Assembly: GCF_019285735.1 (NCBI RefSeq)
Contig: NZ_CP079107.1
Location: 2,790,001-2,854,000, forward strand
Length of the DNA stretch: 64,000 bases
Direction of reading: 5' to 3'
Source of the DNA: Paeniglutamicibacter sp. Y32M11
Lineage (GTDB): Bacteria; Actinomycetota; Actinomycetes; Actinomycetales; Micrococcaceae
The notes beneath the pieces were generated by a model. It saw only the letters and a list, made by a program, of their open reading frames with translations. It searched no databases and was not told the origin of the DNA. A program made the translations under genes and the position numbers. The first letter of the stretch is position 1. Each line of letters starts with the position of its first letter. Of the stretch, positions 23,235 through 32,325 are shown in pieces.

Positions 23235-24402
23235 ACTTCTTCAGATCCCTGATTTTCGAACCAATACGGCTCAGCGCGTTGGTGGTGGCCGTTGCAAGTG
23301 GTTTAGCCAGTGGACGTTCGATGAAGCGTTGAACTAGGTACGCGGCGGCAAATACCGTAGCGATCACCAGCGGGAGCGTGACGTACTTTCCGAGTACCGG
23401 ATTCAAATGGTCAATCAGCCACCAGCCCCACACCTGATGCAGGAGGTAAACGGGGTAGGTAAGGGAGCCCAAGAGCGCCAGAAACTTCCACTGGATATTT
23501 CGTAGTGGGCTCAGGGTCAGAAGTGCGATGACGGTGAACAACCCCACCACAATGACCCAGTAGTTCCAGACAGGAATGGCGTATCCAACCAGTTCCATGG
23601 CCTCTGCGGGGCCCTTCAATCCAGTGAAATAGGCGGCGATGCCGACGTTCATGACCAGCAGGGACCAGCGAAGAAGACTGTGCCCAAAACGGTGAATGAG
23701 GAAGATCAGGATTCCTCCGCAAAACAGCGGCGCATAGTCACTCATCAGGTTCGTTGCGACCTGGGTATTACCGCCGAGATGGGCAGCCAGTCCAAGGACG
23801 GACCAGGTAGCGGCAAGAATCGTGATCCCACGAATGGTCAACAGGCGCAAAACCATAAGAACGAGAATTAGCAGGTAGAAACGCATTTCCACCCAGAGCG
23901 TCCAGTAGACGCCGTCAATATGTCGCAGCTCCATAGCTGGGTGGAACATGGTCAGGTTGGCCAGTAGTTCTTTCACCCCTAGCCCCGCACCCACCTGCGG
24001 CCACATGACTATTACCAGATATCCAGTGGCCAACACCGCTACCCAATAGGCAGGATATAGACGTCCGATACGGGATCCCACAAATTTTCCGGCGCCCTTG
24101 CCATAGGCGGAGAGCAGGATGACGAATCCGCTGATAATGAAGAAGAGCTGGACGCCCATGTTCCCATACACGCTGATTCGCGATAGCACCGGCCATGCAT
24201 CCTTGGCCTCGGGGGTCCCCCAATATCCATGGTGCCATGCGGTGTAGTGGAAAAGGAGCACCAATAAGGCTGCTGCAAAGCGTAACGCATCAAGTAGCCC
24301 CAGCCGCGGCGCCTTCTTGGCGACAACTGGGTGATCTACCGGGTTGGCGATCCGGTCGGTTTCAAGTACGGAGGCAAGTACCGCCGTGCCATTTCCCGCC
24401 AT
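23209..24402 (-). CDS. Acyltransferase family 3 membrane protein (OafA/YrhL type)
   Basis: A 397-residue membrane protein of the Acyltransferase_3 family, which O-acylates surface polysaccharides or other envelope molecules. It opens with the family motif LGLLDALRFAAALLVLLFHY, containing the conserved Arg and the catalytic-type His, and has about ten membrane helices. The ATG at 24400-24402 is preceded by AGGGG at good distance; the in-frame ATG six codons upstream is poorer. Substrate unknown. It lies between rpoB and rplL, which interrupts the usual rplJL-rpoBC order, and overlaps the convergent YbaK-like gene by 26 bases. Confidence 0.88.
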   Translation of the reverse strand: MAGNGTAVLASVLETDRIANPVDHPVVAKKAPRLGLLDALRFAAALLVLLFHYTAWHHGYWGTPEAKDAWPVLSRISVYGNMGVQLFFIISGFVILLSAYGKGAGKFVGSRIGRLYPAYWVAVLATGYLVIVMWPQVGAGLGVKELLANLTMFHPAMELRHIDGVYWTLWVEMRFYLLILVLMVLRLLTIRGITILAATWSVLGLAAHLGGNTQVATNLMSDYAPLFCGGILIFLIHRFGHSLLRWSLLVMNVGIAAYFTGLKGPAEAMELVGYAIPVWNYWVIVVGLFTVIALLTLSPLRNIQWKFLALLGSLTYPVYLLHQVWGWWLIDHLNPVLGKYVTLPLVIATVFAAAYLVQRFIERPLAKPLATATTNALSRIGSKIRDLKKSNEPVLGR

Positions 24403-24529
24403 GCGTTGACCCCTAACCATGTTCGCATTCGTTATCTATCTGTTATCAACGATAGCAAGGAACATTGGATAAGTTCAGTCGAGAGGCGTTAAGTCATGAA
24501 ACACACAGCGAATCATAAGATTGAAATTA

Positions 24530-24579
24530 AAGTTAAAGACCGCTGGCCCGCAAAACCAAACGGTTTTGCGGGCCAGCGG
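24530..24579 (-). terminator. Rho-independent terminator of rplJL
   Basis: An 18-bp perfect stem (CCGCTGGCCCGCAAAACC and its complement) with a four-base loop, followed on the minus strand by a T-rich tail. It starts about 15 bases past the rplL stop and separates rplJL from the acyltransferase gene. Confidence 0.92.
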
Positions 24580-24594
24580 CTAAGAAGCGAAGAG

Positions 24595-24966
24595 TTACTT
24601 GACAGTAACGGTAGCGCCGGCAGCCTCGAGGGCTTCCTTTGCCTTCTCTGCGGCTTCCTTGGTGGCGCCTTCCAGGACAGCCTTAGGAGCCGAATCAACG
24701 ACCTCCTTGGCTTCCTTCAGACCCAACGAAGTCAGGGCGCGAACTTCCTTGATAACTGCGATCTTCTTGTCGCCGGCTGCTTCGAGGATAACGTCGAATT
24801 CAGTCTGCTCTTCGGCTTCAGCGGCACCAGCGGCCGGGCCGGCAACTGCAACAGCAGCTGCGGAGACCTCGAAGGTCTCCTCGAAGGTCTTTACGAACTC
24901 AGAGAGTTCGATGATGGTCATTTCCTTGAAGGCTTCCAAGAGCTCTTCGGTGGACAGCTTAGCCAT
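24595..24966 (-). CDS. rplL: 50S ribosomal protein L7/L12
   Basis: The stalk protein L7/L12 that recruits translational GTPases. The product begins [16 protein letters not shown], has the Ala-rich hinge ([20 protein letters not shown]) and the C-terminal domain [20 protein letters not shown], with the GTPase-contact helix, ending ATVTVK. About 123 residues, normal. The frame is open nine codons upstream, but the family start is ATG 24966. It follows rplJ. Confidence 0.98.
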   Translation of the reverse strand: MAKLSTEELLEAFKEMTIIELSEFVKTFEETFEVSAAAVAVAGPAAGAAEAEEQTEFDVILEAAGDKKIAVIKEVRALTSLGLKEAKEVVDSAPKAVLEGATKEAAEKAKEALEAAGATVTVK

Positions 24967-25034
24967 GATGGGCAGCCTTTCCGTCGGCGGCACTTACGTG
25001 CCGCAAGTTACTTGAGTGAGGGTTTGAAGAAAGC

Positions 25035-25589
25035 TTAGGCTTCTTCGGTGGCGGCTTCGGCAGCAGGTGCCTCGGCCTCGGCAGGTGCTTCAGCAGCGCC
25101 ACCGTTTGCTTCTTCGAGCTTGACGCGCAGTGCTTCGATGGTGCGGACAGCGGCGGATGCCGGAGCCTGCAGCACACCGGCAACACGTGCCAGCTGGAAC
25201 TCACGCGATTCAAGGGCAGCCAGGGCGGCAACCTCGGTTGCGTCAAGGGCCTTGCCCTCGAAGTAACCGGTCTTGATGATGAGCTGCTTGTTGTCCTTAG
25301 CGAAATCCGTGAGGCTCTTAGCGGCAGCAACTGCGTCGCCCTTAATAAAGGCGATTGCAGTCGGGCCAGCAAGCTGGCCTTCGAATGCTTCGATGCCGGC
25401 TTCCTTTGCTGCGAGACCAGTCAAGGTGTTCTTCACAACCGCGTACTTGGTATCTGCACCAAGTGAACGGCGAAGCTGCTTGAGCTGCGCAACAGTAAGC
25501 CCACGGTATTCGGTCAGGACAGCGGCGGTCGACTCCTTGAAGTCGGCGGTGATTTCCTCTACTGCGGAAACCTTAGTCGGCGTTGCCAT
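25035..25589 (-). CDS. rplJ: 50S ribosomal protein L10
   Basis: L10, the base of the L7/L12 stalk and autogenous repressor of its own operon. The 184-residue product begins MATPTKVSAVEEITADFKES and includes EYRGLTVAQLKQLRRSLG and the KNTLTGLAAKEAG helix, then an Ala/Glu-rich C-terminus that binds L12 dimers. ATG at 25587-25589 with GGAAGGAG upstream. It is preceded by an L10-type leader, attenuator and promoter, the best defined regulatory unit in the window. Confidence 0.98.
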   Translation of the reverse strand: MATPTKVSAVEEITADFKESTAAVLTEYRGLTVAQLKQLRRSLGADTKYAVVKNTLTGLAAKEAGIEAFEGQLAGPTAIAFIKGDAVAAAKSLTDFAKDNKQLIIKTGYFEGKALDATEVAALAALESREFQLARVAGVLQAPASAAVRTIEALRVKLEEANGGAAEAPAEAEAPAAEAATEEA

Positions 25590-25653
25590 AACACTCCTTC
25601 CGGGGTATAGATCTGATAACCAGTCGATCCAGCCCGGCCAGGAGTACTGACAT

Positions 25654-25684
25654 AAAAAACGCCCCATGCAGATGCACGGGGCGG
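25654..25684 (-). terminator. Attenuator in the rplJL leader
   Basis: A stem formed by CGCCCCGTGCA and TGCATGGGGCG (one G-T pair) is followed on the minus strand by six T. It is a complete intrinsic terminator placed between the L10 leader structure and the rplJ start. It is 65 bases upstream of the ATG, which fits transcription attenuation when L10/L12 binds the leader. Confidence 0.8.
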
Positions 25685-25799
25685 AAAGCACGCAAATATT
25701 TGCGAGAAATTCACTTCGTTCACCTGCGCAGGTCGTCCTTTGTGGGACTTTCAGAGTCTCACCGCATAAGCAGCAATTCTCGACCGACGGTCTTCGGTA
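25685..25799 (-). promoter_or_regulatory. L10 leader (autoregulatory mRNA structure)
   Basis: The transcript upstream of rplJ shows features of the conserved L10 leader: CTGAAAGTCCCACAAAGGAC followed by GACCTGCGCAGGTGAACGAA, forming the hairpin and kink recognised by the L10-(L12)4 complex. A separate hairpin at the 3' end is the attenuator. It sits directly between a strong promoter and rplJ, which is the known arrangement in actinobacteria and firmicutes. The fold was read by eye. Confidence 0.75.
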
Positions 25800-25805
25800 T
25801 TCACA

Positions 25806-25834
25806 ATCCTAGCAGTGCGCCAGCGACGGAACAA
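25806..25834 (-). promoter_or_regulatory. Probable rplJL promoter
   Basis: On the minus strand TTGTTC, 17 bases, TAGGAT: a good vegetative promoter with ideal spacing, giving a start near 25799 at the head of the L10 leader. Confidence 0.7.
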
Positions 25835-26714
25835 ATCGGTTAGAGGTGTTCCGCGTTACCCCTCACGGAACTCATCGTTAAAAGCGGTAGGCCCCTCGGG
25901 TTCCGCAACTTGGGGGATAGCGGAAGGGAGGAGCCTACCTGTGCAGCAATGCAACTTGGGGGAACGCATTGCTGCGGTAATGTGCTCGGGGCGGGGCTTG
26001 GGGTCTCCGCCATGGAGCACATGGTGAACGAATCACCCGTCACGATCAAATCGCGACGAACTAACTCTACCATTCACGGGCCGCCGCACAAGCACCTCGG
26101 CGGAAAAGCATGGACATAGACGGCGGTGAAGAAGCCTCACCACTCCCCCGGAGCAAGCCAGCGCACGGGCATTTCAGGAAGCCTTTCAGGAAACTGAGCA
26201 GCCCTCTGGTGATAGACCGAACCAACAGGTCAACCCAGACATTCTTGGTCGCCTGAGCGTAGGTAACCCGTGAGAGCCGATGCGGATCTTCGCCGTTGCT
26301 GGCACTGGCCGATACGATACCGCTGGCCAGCACAGATTCACTACGATCACGTCCTGAAGGCACGTGCCAAGGCTTGGAACATCACGTGCGCTGACTTCGT
26401 TCCGCGATTCGGTCGTGACCAGCACTGCCCACTTGTAAGGCGCCGGTGGCCACCGCTCAGCATCACGCTGCGACGTGAGGCGGTGCGTTGGCACGATGCG
26501 CGGTAGCGGCGGATGCACTATGGAGGCAATGCGCGGTAGCCGTGACTTATGGATCTACCTGGAGCGCTACAGCAACGGCACGTGTTGCTCGTGGTGGTAC
26601 ACAACCAGCATGCGGGCCATTCGGGCTATGGGATACGGCCAGCGAACACCGGGGATATGTCGGGCACACGAGTCAGTGCCCGCAAACTGACGCCGATTCG
26701 GTGGTTAAACGACC
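25835..26714. other. 880-base stretch between rplA and rplJ with no recognisable gene
   Basis: Short open frames (60-124 codons) exist in several frames on both strands, but none resembles a known family or has a good ribosome-binding site, and no single frame dominates. A short direct repeat (ATGCGCGGTAGC, near 26494 and 26530) is the only clear pattern. It may be a decayed gene or an insertion remnant between two ribosomal operons that are normally adjacent. Confidence 0.4.
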
Positions 26715-26759
26715 GAACCCGGTACCAATCCCCCCAAGGGAGGTTGGTACCGGGTTCGA
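26715..26759 (-). terminator. Terminator hairpin after rplA
   Basis: A 15-bp perfect stem (CGAACCCGGTACCAA and its complement) with a 15-base loop that has its own partial pairing, 16 bases past the rplA stop. The T-run on the minus strand is weak (GTCGTTTAACC), but position and stem length support a terminator for the rplKA operon. Confidence 0.75.
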
Positions 26760-26774
26760 AACGATGAGGCGTTA

Positions 26775-27482
26775 TTATGCCTCGGAAAGAACGCGGGTTA
26801 CGTTCGAATCGACCGGGATGCCCGGGCCGAAGGTGGAAGCAACGGTAGCCTTGGAGATGTAGCGGCCCTTGGAAGAGGAAGGCTTCAAACGAAGCACCTC
26901 GTCCAGTGCTGCTGCGTAGTTCTCTGCAAGCTTCTGAGCATCGAAGGAAACCTTGCCGATGATGAAGTGCAGGTTCGAGTGCTTGTCGACGCGGAAGTCG
27001 ATCTTGCCACCCTTGATCTCGTTGACGGCCTTGGCGACGTCCATGGTCACAGTACCGGTCTTCGGGTTCGGCATCAGGTTACGAGGACCCAAGACCTTAC
27101 CCAAACGGCCAACCTTGCCCATGAGGTCAGGGGTAGCAACTGCTGCGTCGAAGTCGGTCCAGCCGCCAGCGATCTTAGCGATCAGGTCGTCCGAGCCAAC
27201 GAAGTCGGCGCCGGCTGCAATTGCAGCTTCTGCCTTTTCGCCGTTTGCGAAGACAACCACGCGGGCGGTCTTGCCGGTGCCGTGCGGAAGGATTACGGTA
27301 CCGCGAACCATCTGATCGGCCTTGCGGGGATCAACGCTGAGGCGGAATGCAACCTCAACGGTCTCGTCAGCCTTCGAGAAGGCGATCTCCTTGGCCAGGG
27401 CAACTGCCTCGGCCGGAGCGTAGAACTTATCTTCTTCGATCTTAGCCGCGGCGGCTACGAATGCTTTACTGCGCTTTGCCAT
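26775..27482 (-). CDS. rplA: 50S ribosomal protein L1
   Basis: L1 of the mobile L1 stalk, which helps deacylated tRNA leave the E site. The 235-residue product begins [20 protein letters not shown] and has the family core [20 protein letters not shown], then [17 protein letters not shown], then [18 protein letters not shown]. Length is typical. It follows rplK after 160 bases that include a hairpin, and precedes a terminator. Confidence 0.98.
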   Translation of the reverse strand: MAKRSKAFVAAAAKIEEDKFYAPAEAVALAKEIAFSKADETVEVAFRLSVDPRKADQMVRGTVILPHGTGKTARVVVFANGEKAEAAIAAGADFVGSDDLIAKIAGGWTDFDAAVATPDLMGKVGRLGKVLGPRNLMPNPKTGTVTMDVAKAVNEIKGGKIDFRVDKHSNLHFIIGKVSFDAQKLAENYAAALDEVLRLKPSSSKGRYISKATVASTFGPGIPVDSNVTRVLSEA

Positions 27483-27601
27483 CTGCTTTTTCTCCTTATG
27501 CAGTCGTGGTCATCATTGGATCGCGCTGGACCCTGCCACTTGCGATGAGGGGCACCGGATGATTCCGGATGATTCCACATCGTCTTCTTTGTCATGGGGT
27601 T

Positions 27602-27625
27602 GCGTTGCTAGAAAACTAGCGACGC
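27602..27625 (-). promoter_or_regulatory. Hairpin between rplK and rplA
   Basis: GCGTCGCTAG and CTAGCAACGC (one wobble pair) form a 10-bp stem with a TTTT loop, just after the rplK stop. No T-run follows. It could be an RNA processing or L1-binding element. Nearby (about 27558-27577) is a tandem GGATGATTCC pair. Confidence 0.4.
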
Positions 27626-27642
27626 GGGTGTAAAAGGCGGAA

Positions 27643-28074
27643 TTAGCCTTCTACGGTGATGCCCATCGAGCGGGCGGTGCCGGCGATGATCAAGGCTGCA
27701 GCCTTGATGTCGTTGGCGTTAAGATCTTCCATCTTCACAGCGGCGATCTCTTCGGCCTGAGCCTGAGTCAGCTTGGCAACCTTGACGGTGTGCGGGGTAG
27801 CTGAACCCTTGGTGACGCCTGCAGCCTTTTTGATGAGCTCGGCTGCCGGAGGAGTCTTGGTGACGAAGGTGAAGGAACGGTCTTCGTAGACAGTAATTTC
27901 AACCGGAACCACGTTGCCGCGCTGCGACTCGGTGGCGGCGTTGTACGCCTTGCAGAATTCCATGATGTTGACGCCGTGCTGACCAAGCGCCGGACCAATC
28001 GGCGGTGCCGGGTTGGCGGCGCCTGCCTGGATCTGCAGCTTGATGAGTCCGGTGACCTTTTTCTTGGGGGCCAT
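27643..28074 (-). CDS. rplK: 50S ribosomal protein L11
   Basis: L11 of the GTPase-associated centre, needed for RelA activation and target of thiopeptides. The product begins [20 protein letters not shown] and has [19 protein letters not shown], then [18 protein letters not shown], then [11 protein letters not shown] at the end. The annotated frame opens 12 codons earlier, but the family start is ATG 28074, which has AAGGA upstream, giving 143 residues. Confidence 0.98.
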
Positions 28075-28131
28075 GTCGGGTCCTTCTTCTATTGCGTGGC
28101 CCCGTTGCACAGGAGCGTGCCTCGGGGGGTT

Positions 28132-28202
28132 GATCGCCGTGGCGCGGCGATCAGAACCGTGTCATACCCCGGTAAAGCATCCGGGGATAGGCACGAAGTA
28201 TA
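28132..28202 (-). promoter_or_regulatory. Putative rplKA promoter and leader hairpins
   Basis: In the 132 bases between nusG and rplK, reading leftward, a TATACT box (28197-28202) is followed by CCCCGG/CCGGGG (28167-28186) and the perfect stem GATCGCCG/CGGCGATC (28132-28152). The -35 is poor, so the promoter is uncertain. The hairpins may alternatively end nusG transcription or control rplKA. Confidence 0.35.
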
Positions 28203-28206
28203 AATG

Positions 28207-28962
28207 TTACGCGATCTTGGTGACCTGGCTGAACGACAGGGTCACGGGGGTCTCACGTTCGAAGATCGACACCAGAACGACCATCGTGGAGGATTCGAGC
28301 TTGATCTCGCTGATCGTTGCCGGCAGCGTTTCAAACGGACCGTCGTTGACGATGACGGATTCGCCAACCTCAAAGTCGACGTTGACCTCGGTGATCGGGG
28401 CGCGGCCCGCCTTCGAGTGCTCGCCTTCTTCTTCGGTCACAATGGTGTGAGCCAGCATCGAGAAGACTTCCTCGAGGCGCAGCGGATCCGGGTTGTGAGC
28501 GTTGCCCACGAAGCCGGTAACACCCGGAGTGTGTCGAACGGCACCCCATGAGGCGTCGGTCAGTTCCATACGGACCAAAACGTAGCCGGGGATACGAACA
28601 CGGCGCACGATCTTGCGTGTGGTGTTCTTGATCTCCACAACCTCTTCCATGGGGACCTGAATTTCATAAATGAATTCGTCCATGCCCAGGGTCTGGATGC
28701 GGGTTTCAAGGTTGACCTTGACGCGGTTTTCGTAACCTGCGTAAGAGTGGATGACGTACCAGTCGCCGGGCTGACGGCGAAGCTGTGTACGGAATTCTTC
28801 GATGGGATCCACGGCCGGGGTTTCCTCGGCTGCTTCAACCTCGGGAGCCTGCTCGGCGTCCTCGGAAACGACGGAATCGATCGACACCTCGTCGGTATCA
28901 ACCTCTACGGCCTGGCCTTCGAGATTCTCGGTGGCCTGCGGTTCGAGTTCCTGCTCGGACAC
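28207..28962 (-). CDS. nusG: Transcription termination/antitermination factor NusG
   Basis: NusG, which binds beta' to modulate pausing and couples to S10 or Rho. The 251-residue protein has an acidic N-terminal extension (about residues 1-65, rich in Glu/Asp) typical of actinobacteria, then the NGN domain ([48 protein letters not shown]), then the KOW domain ([18 protein letters not shown]) at the C-terminus. It is 57 bases downstream of secE, as in most bacteria. Confidence 0.97.
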   Translation of the reverse strand: MSEQELEPQATENLEGQAVEVDTDEVSIDSVVSEDAEQAPEVEAAEETPAVDPIEEFRTQLRRQPGDWYVIHSYAGYENRVKVNLETRIQTLGMDEFIYEIQVPMEEVVEIKNTTRKIVRRVRIPGYVLVRMELTDASWGAVRHTPGVTGFVGNAHNPDPLRLEEVFSMLAHTIVTEEEGEHSKAGRAPITEVNVDFEVGESVIVNDGPFETLPATISEIKLESSTMVVLVSIFERETPVTLSFSQVTKIA

Positions 28963-29019
28963 TGCGGTTCCTGCTTTCTGTTACTGGTTCACCAGAAGTT
29001 TGGAGCGAATGCTCGCGCG

Positions 29020-29286
29020 TTACTGTTCGGGCGAATTGGTGAAGATCAAAATCGATCCGTTACCGAACACGAAGTCCAGAGCGGAAATGATCACCATCAT
29101 CAACACCACGAAGCCGATGACAACCAACGTGTAGTTGACTAGCTCGCTGCGGGTCGGGGTGACGACCTTCTTCAGTTCAGAAATCATCTGTCGGAAGAAG
29201 AGAGCAAGACCCGCAAAGAAACCGGCCTTGGACGGCTTCTTATTGTGTCCAGCGCCATGCGAATCGCTCGCAGTCGTTTCGGTCAC
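29020..29286 (-). CDS. secE: Protein translocase subunit SecE
   Basis: SecE, the small essential clamp of SecYEG. Single-helix form: a charged N-terminal tail (KKPSKAGFFAGLALFFRQM), the conserved ISELKKVVTPTRSELVNYT amphipathic motif, one membrane helix (TLVVIGFVVLMMVIISALDF) and a short exterior end. The longer open frame starts 21 codons upstream, but GTG at 29284-29286 follows a GAGG site and matches usual SecE length, giving 88 residues. Followed by nusG. Confidence 0.95.
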   Translation of the reverse strand: MTETTASDSHGAGHNKKPSKAGFFAGLALFFRQMISELKKVVTPTRSELVNYTLVVIGFVVLMMVIISALDFVFGNGSILIFTNSPEQ

Positions 29287-29402
29287 GGTTCCTCGTTTCA
29301 GATTATCCCACTTGAAACAGCCACGGTGCGCTGCAGCCGTATCGACCACAACACACCGTGACGTGAATATTCGCCGAGCAACCGTAGATGATTGCTACTG
29401 CG

Positions 29403-29475
29403 CAGGGCAGACAGGACTCGAACCTGCAACCTGCGGTTTTGGAGACCGCTGCGCTACCAATTGCGCCACTACCCT
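29403..29475 (-). tRNA. tRNA-Trp (CCA)
   Basis: A 73-nt cloverleaf read on the minus strand: acceptor AGGGTAG/CTGCCCT, D-arm GGCGCAATTGGTAGCGC, anticodon loop CTCCAAA with CCA, T-arm GCAGGTTCGAGTCCTGT, and discriminator G. CCA is not encoded. It lies upstream of secE, the conserved place of tRNA-Trp in many bacteria. Confidence 0.95.
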
Positions 29476-29648
29476 TCGAGCGAGATGCTCGTGGACCACT
29501 AAAATCCTTAGCGGACTTGGTGATCCAGATGTTTTCCAACACCGAGGAACAAGTCTACTCAAAGAATGTGCTGATTGTCGAACCGAGGTGTTCAAGCACT
29601 AAATCTCGGTCTTTTTTACAGCCTCGCACTGACTGTTAGGTTGAGTGC

Positions 29649-30227
29649 ATGCTCCCCACCAAATCACGGGCCCTCGGTCCTGGCCAGTCGATAGCCATGA
29701 TTACTTTTACCTTTGCGGGCGGTTCGGTGCTTGATGCCATCTTGCGAATCACGGCCCGCTACTCCAGCGCAGATCCATTGTTGCCGCACCTTCTATTGGC
29801 CGCCGTCCCGCTGCTGATCGCCGCCGGTCTGTGGGTGGCTCTGCGCGGACGCAAGGAACTGCGCGGGATCATGGTCTTGCAATTGTTACTGGCAGCGAGC
29901 ATCTCGGTCATCTCCTTCCGATCCGCCCTTCCACTGTCCTGGTACCTGGGCATCGGACTGATCATCTGGGCCATGCGCCTGAGCACCAACCTGCTGATGT
30001 GGGTGGGAACCAGCCTGCTGGTGCTCACCGCAGGGGCCCAATTCGGCATGATCGCCTATGACGGAGTGCTCTTCCTACCCTTTGTCATCACCCCGGTGGT
30101 ATTCCTGATTTCCGCAGCCTATTTCCAGTGGCACCAGGTGAAAAACCAGCAACCCGAACGCGATTCGGCGCTCACCGCGGCCAACGAGCTATATCGCTCG
30201 CGCTATGGCAAGGAAATCGGTCAGTAG
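29649..30227 (+). CDS. Small polytopic membrane protein of unknown function
   Basis: A 192-residue protein with about five hydrophobic helices (for example [37 protein letters not shown] and [19 protein letters not shown]) and a basic C-terminal tail. No recognisable domain. ATG start at 29649 has a weak ribosome-binding site. It is on the plus strand ahead of the aminotransferase, which begins 140 bases later. Confidence 0.65.
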   Translation: MLPTKSRALGPGQSIAMITFTFAGGSVLDAILRITARYSSADPLLPHLLLAAVPLLIAAGLWVALRGRKELRGIMVLQLLLAASISVISFRSALPLSWYLGIGLIIWAMRLSTNLLMWVGTSLLVLTAGAQFGMIAYDGVLFLPFVITPVVFLISAAYFQWHQVKNQQPERDSALTAANELYRSRYGKEIGQ

Positions 30228-30367
30228 CGTCCGTCGCGGACCCCGTGCCGCGCCACTTCATACTCCCGGCTGTTACAACCATTAATCGCGCTGCCACCTC
30301 GCTGCCGACTAAGCTGAGTCCATACGTATTTCCACCACCTTTCCTCATCCCTTCAGGAAGCGACGAC

Positions 30368-31567
30368 ATGGCACGCATTTCCCGACGTATCGGGTCCATT
30401 GCAGAATCCGCAACTCTGGCCGTAGACGCCAAGGCCAAGGCACTGAAGGCGGCGGGGCGTCCCGTCATCGGCTTTGGTGCCGGTGAGCCGGATTTCCCCA
30501 CCCCCGATTACATCGTTGAGGCAGCAGTTGCCGCGGCCCGTAACCCCAAGTACCACCGCTACTCCCCCGCGGCAGGGCTGCCGGAGCTACGTGCCGCCAT
30601 TGCCGAAAAAACCATGCGTGACTCTGGCTACCAGCTTGATCCGTCCCAGGTAATGGTGACCAATGGTGGCAAGCAGGCCGTGTACAACGCGTTTGCCACC
30701 CTGCTGGATCCGGGAGACGAAGTCATTCTGCCGGCCCCGTATTGGACCACCTACCCGGAGGCTATCCGCTTGGCCGGCGGCGTGCCCGTTGAGGTATTTG
30801 CCGGGCCGGAGCAGGGTTACAAGGTCACCATCGAGCAGCTTGAGGCCGCGGTGACCCCGAAGTCCAAGGTGTTGCTCTTTGTTTCGCCGTCAAACCCGAC
30901 CGGTGCGGTGTACTCGCCCGAGCAGGTTGCAGAAATTGGCCGCTGGGCAGCATCGAAGGATCTCTGGGTGATTACCGATGAGATTTACGAGCACCTGACC
31001 TATGACGATGCGGTCTTCACCTCGATCGCTACGGCAGCACCGGAGCTGGGTGACAAGGTCATCATCCTCAACGGTGTGGCGAAGACCTACGCCATGACCG
31101 GCTGGCGCGTGGGATGGATGGCCGGGCCACTTGATGTCATCAAGGCCGCCACCAACCTGCAGTCACATGCCACCTCCAACGTCTCGAACGTCTCGCAGAT
31201 CGCAGCCCTGGCCGCCGTCTCGGGTCCGTTGGACGCCGTGGCGCAGATGCGCACCGCTTTTGACCGTCGTCGCAAGGCCATGGTTTCGGCCCTGAACGCC
31301 ATCGACGGAGTGAATTGCCCGGTGCCCGAGGGCGCGTTTTACGCCTACTCGGATGTCCGCGGCCTGCTGGGTCGCGAAATCCGTGGCATCGTTCCGGCCA
31401 CCAGCGCCGAGCTTGCCGCGCTGATCCTGGAACAGGCCGAGGTTGCGGTGGTCCCGGGCGAGGCGTTTGGCCCCTCCGGCTACATCCGCATGTCCTACGC
31501 ACTCGGTGACGAAGATCTAGCCGAGGGTGTGGGCCGACTGGCAGCACTGCTGGGCGAAGCCAAGTAG
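30368..31567 (+). CDS. aspB: Class I pyridoxal-phosphate aminotransferase, AspB type
   Basis: Aspartate/aromatic-type aminotransferase of the class I fold, likely making aspartate from oxaloacetate with glutamate as donor. Motifs: [19 protein letters not shown] near the N-terminus, [46 protein letters not shown], and the PLP-binding region [19 protein letters not shown] with the Schiff-base Lys. About 399 residues. The frame is open upstream, but ATG 30368 has AGGAAG at good distance. Substrate range among class I enzymes is not certain. Confidence 0.9.
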   Translation: MARISRRIGSIAESATLAVDAKAKALKAAGRPVIGFGAGEPDFPTPDYIVEAAVAAARNPKYHRYSPAAGLPELRAAIAEKTMRDSGYQLDPSQVMVTNGGKQAVYNAFATLLDPGDEVILPAPYWTTYPEAIRLAGGVPVEVFAGPEQGYKVTIEQLEAAVTPKSKVLLFVSPSNPTGAVYSPEQVAEIGRWAASKDLWVITDEIYEHLTYDDAVFTSIATAAPELGDKVIILNGVAKTYAMTGWRVGWMAGPLDVIKAATNLQSHATSNVSNVSQIAALAAVSGPLDAVAQMRTAFDRRRKAMVSALNAIDGVNCPVPEGAFYAYSDVRGLLGREIRGIVPATSAELAALILEQAEVAVVPGEAFGPSGYIRMSYALGDEDLAEGVGRLAALLGEAK

Positions 31568-31580
31568 TTTCGGCACCCAA

Positions 31581-31631
31581 GGTCGGTGTGGTGGGGCTCC
31601 GTTGACGGAGCCCCACCACCCCGACCTTTTT
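31581..31631 (+). terminator. Rho-independent terminator after aspB
   Basis: GGTCGG/CCGACC outer and TGGTGGGGCTCCGT/ACGGAGCCCCACCA inner stems with a two-base loop, followed by TTTTTG on the plus strand. It lies between the aspB stop and the convergent response-regulator gene. Confidence 0.92.
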
Positions 31632-31650
31632 GTTACCCGGAGGCTGGGGC

Positions 31651-32325
31651 TCAGAGGATCCGGCGGTCCACTGCCCACCGGGTGAGTTCGTGACGATTCG
31701 AGAGCTGGAGCTTGCGCAGCACGGAGGAAACGTGCGTTTCCACGGTTTTCACCGAGATGAACAGGTCCTTCGCGACCTCCTTATAGCTGTATCCGCGCGC
31801 AATCAGGCGCATGACCTCCAGCTCCCTGGCACTGAGCAAATCCAGTTCCTCATCGGCGCTGATCGCCGCCTGAGTCCCGAAGGCATCCAGCACAAAACCG
31901 GCCAAGCGTGGAGAGAACACGGCGTCTCCCCCGGCAACCCGCAGCACGGCATCGGAAATCTCCTGACCGGAAATTGACTTGGTCACATACCCCCTGGCAC
32001 CTGCGCGGATCACCGTGACCACGTCCTCCGCGGCATCCGAGACACTCAGGGCCAGGAACTTCACGCTCGAAAAAACGTCGGCACAGCCGGCCAGCACCTC
32101 TGCCCCGCCACCTCCGCGCCCACCGGGCAGATGCACATCCAGCAGCACCACGTCGGGAAGCTGGCTGTGCACCACGGCGATGGCGCTCTCCACGCTGGCG
32201 GCCTCACCGACCACGCTCAGGCGCTCGTCGAGGTCTGCCTTGAGCCCGGAACGGAAGATCCCGTGGTCATCAACCACCACCACGCGCACCGGGGTACCGG
32301 CGGGGGCGTTGTCACTGCTCGTCAT
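31651..32325 (-). CDS. NarL/LuxR-type response regulator
   Basis: A 224-residue two-component regulator. The receiver domain has the acidic pair DD (19-20), the phospho-acceptor D63 in PDVVLLDVHLPGG, and the KSISGQE lysine region. The C-terminal LuxR-type helix-turn-helix is LSARELEVMRLIARGYSYKE followed by VKTVETHVSSVLRKL. The ATG at 32323-32325 lies inside the end of the upstream kinase gene (14-base overlap), so the two are translationally coupled. It is the output partner of the PspC-kinase and probably controls the divergent PspC/LiaF genes. Confidence 0.92.
   Translation of the reverse strand: MTSSDNAPAGTPVRVVVVDDHGIFRSGLKADLDERLSVVGEAASVESAIAVVHSQLPDVVLLDVHLPGGRGGGGAEVLAGCADVFSSVKFLALSVSDAAEDVVTVIRAGARGYVTKSISGQEISDAVLRVAGGDAVFSPRLAGFVLDAFGTQAAISADEELDLLSARELEVMRLIARGYSYKEVAKDLFISVKTVETHVSSVLRKLQLSNRHELTRWAVDRRIL

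Noticed and set aside
25815-26863. Several short frames in the rplA-rplJ gap as genes
   Set aside because: None has a ribosome-binding site or resemblance; the longest is only about 124 codons and overlaps rplA. Left as unexplained DNA.
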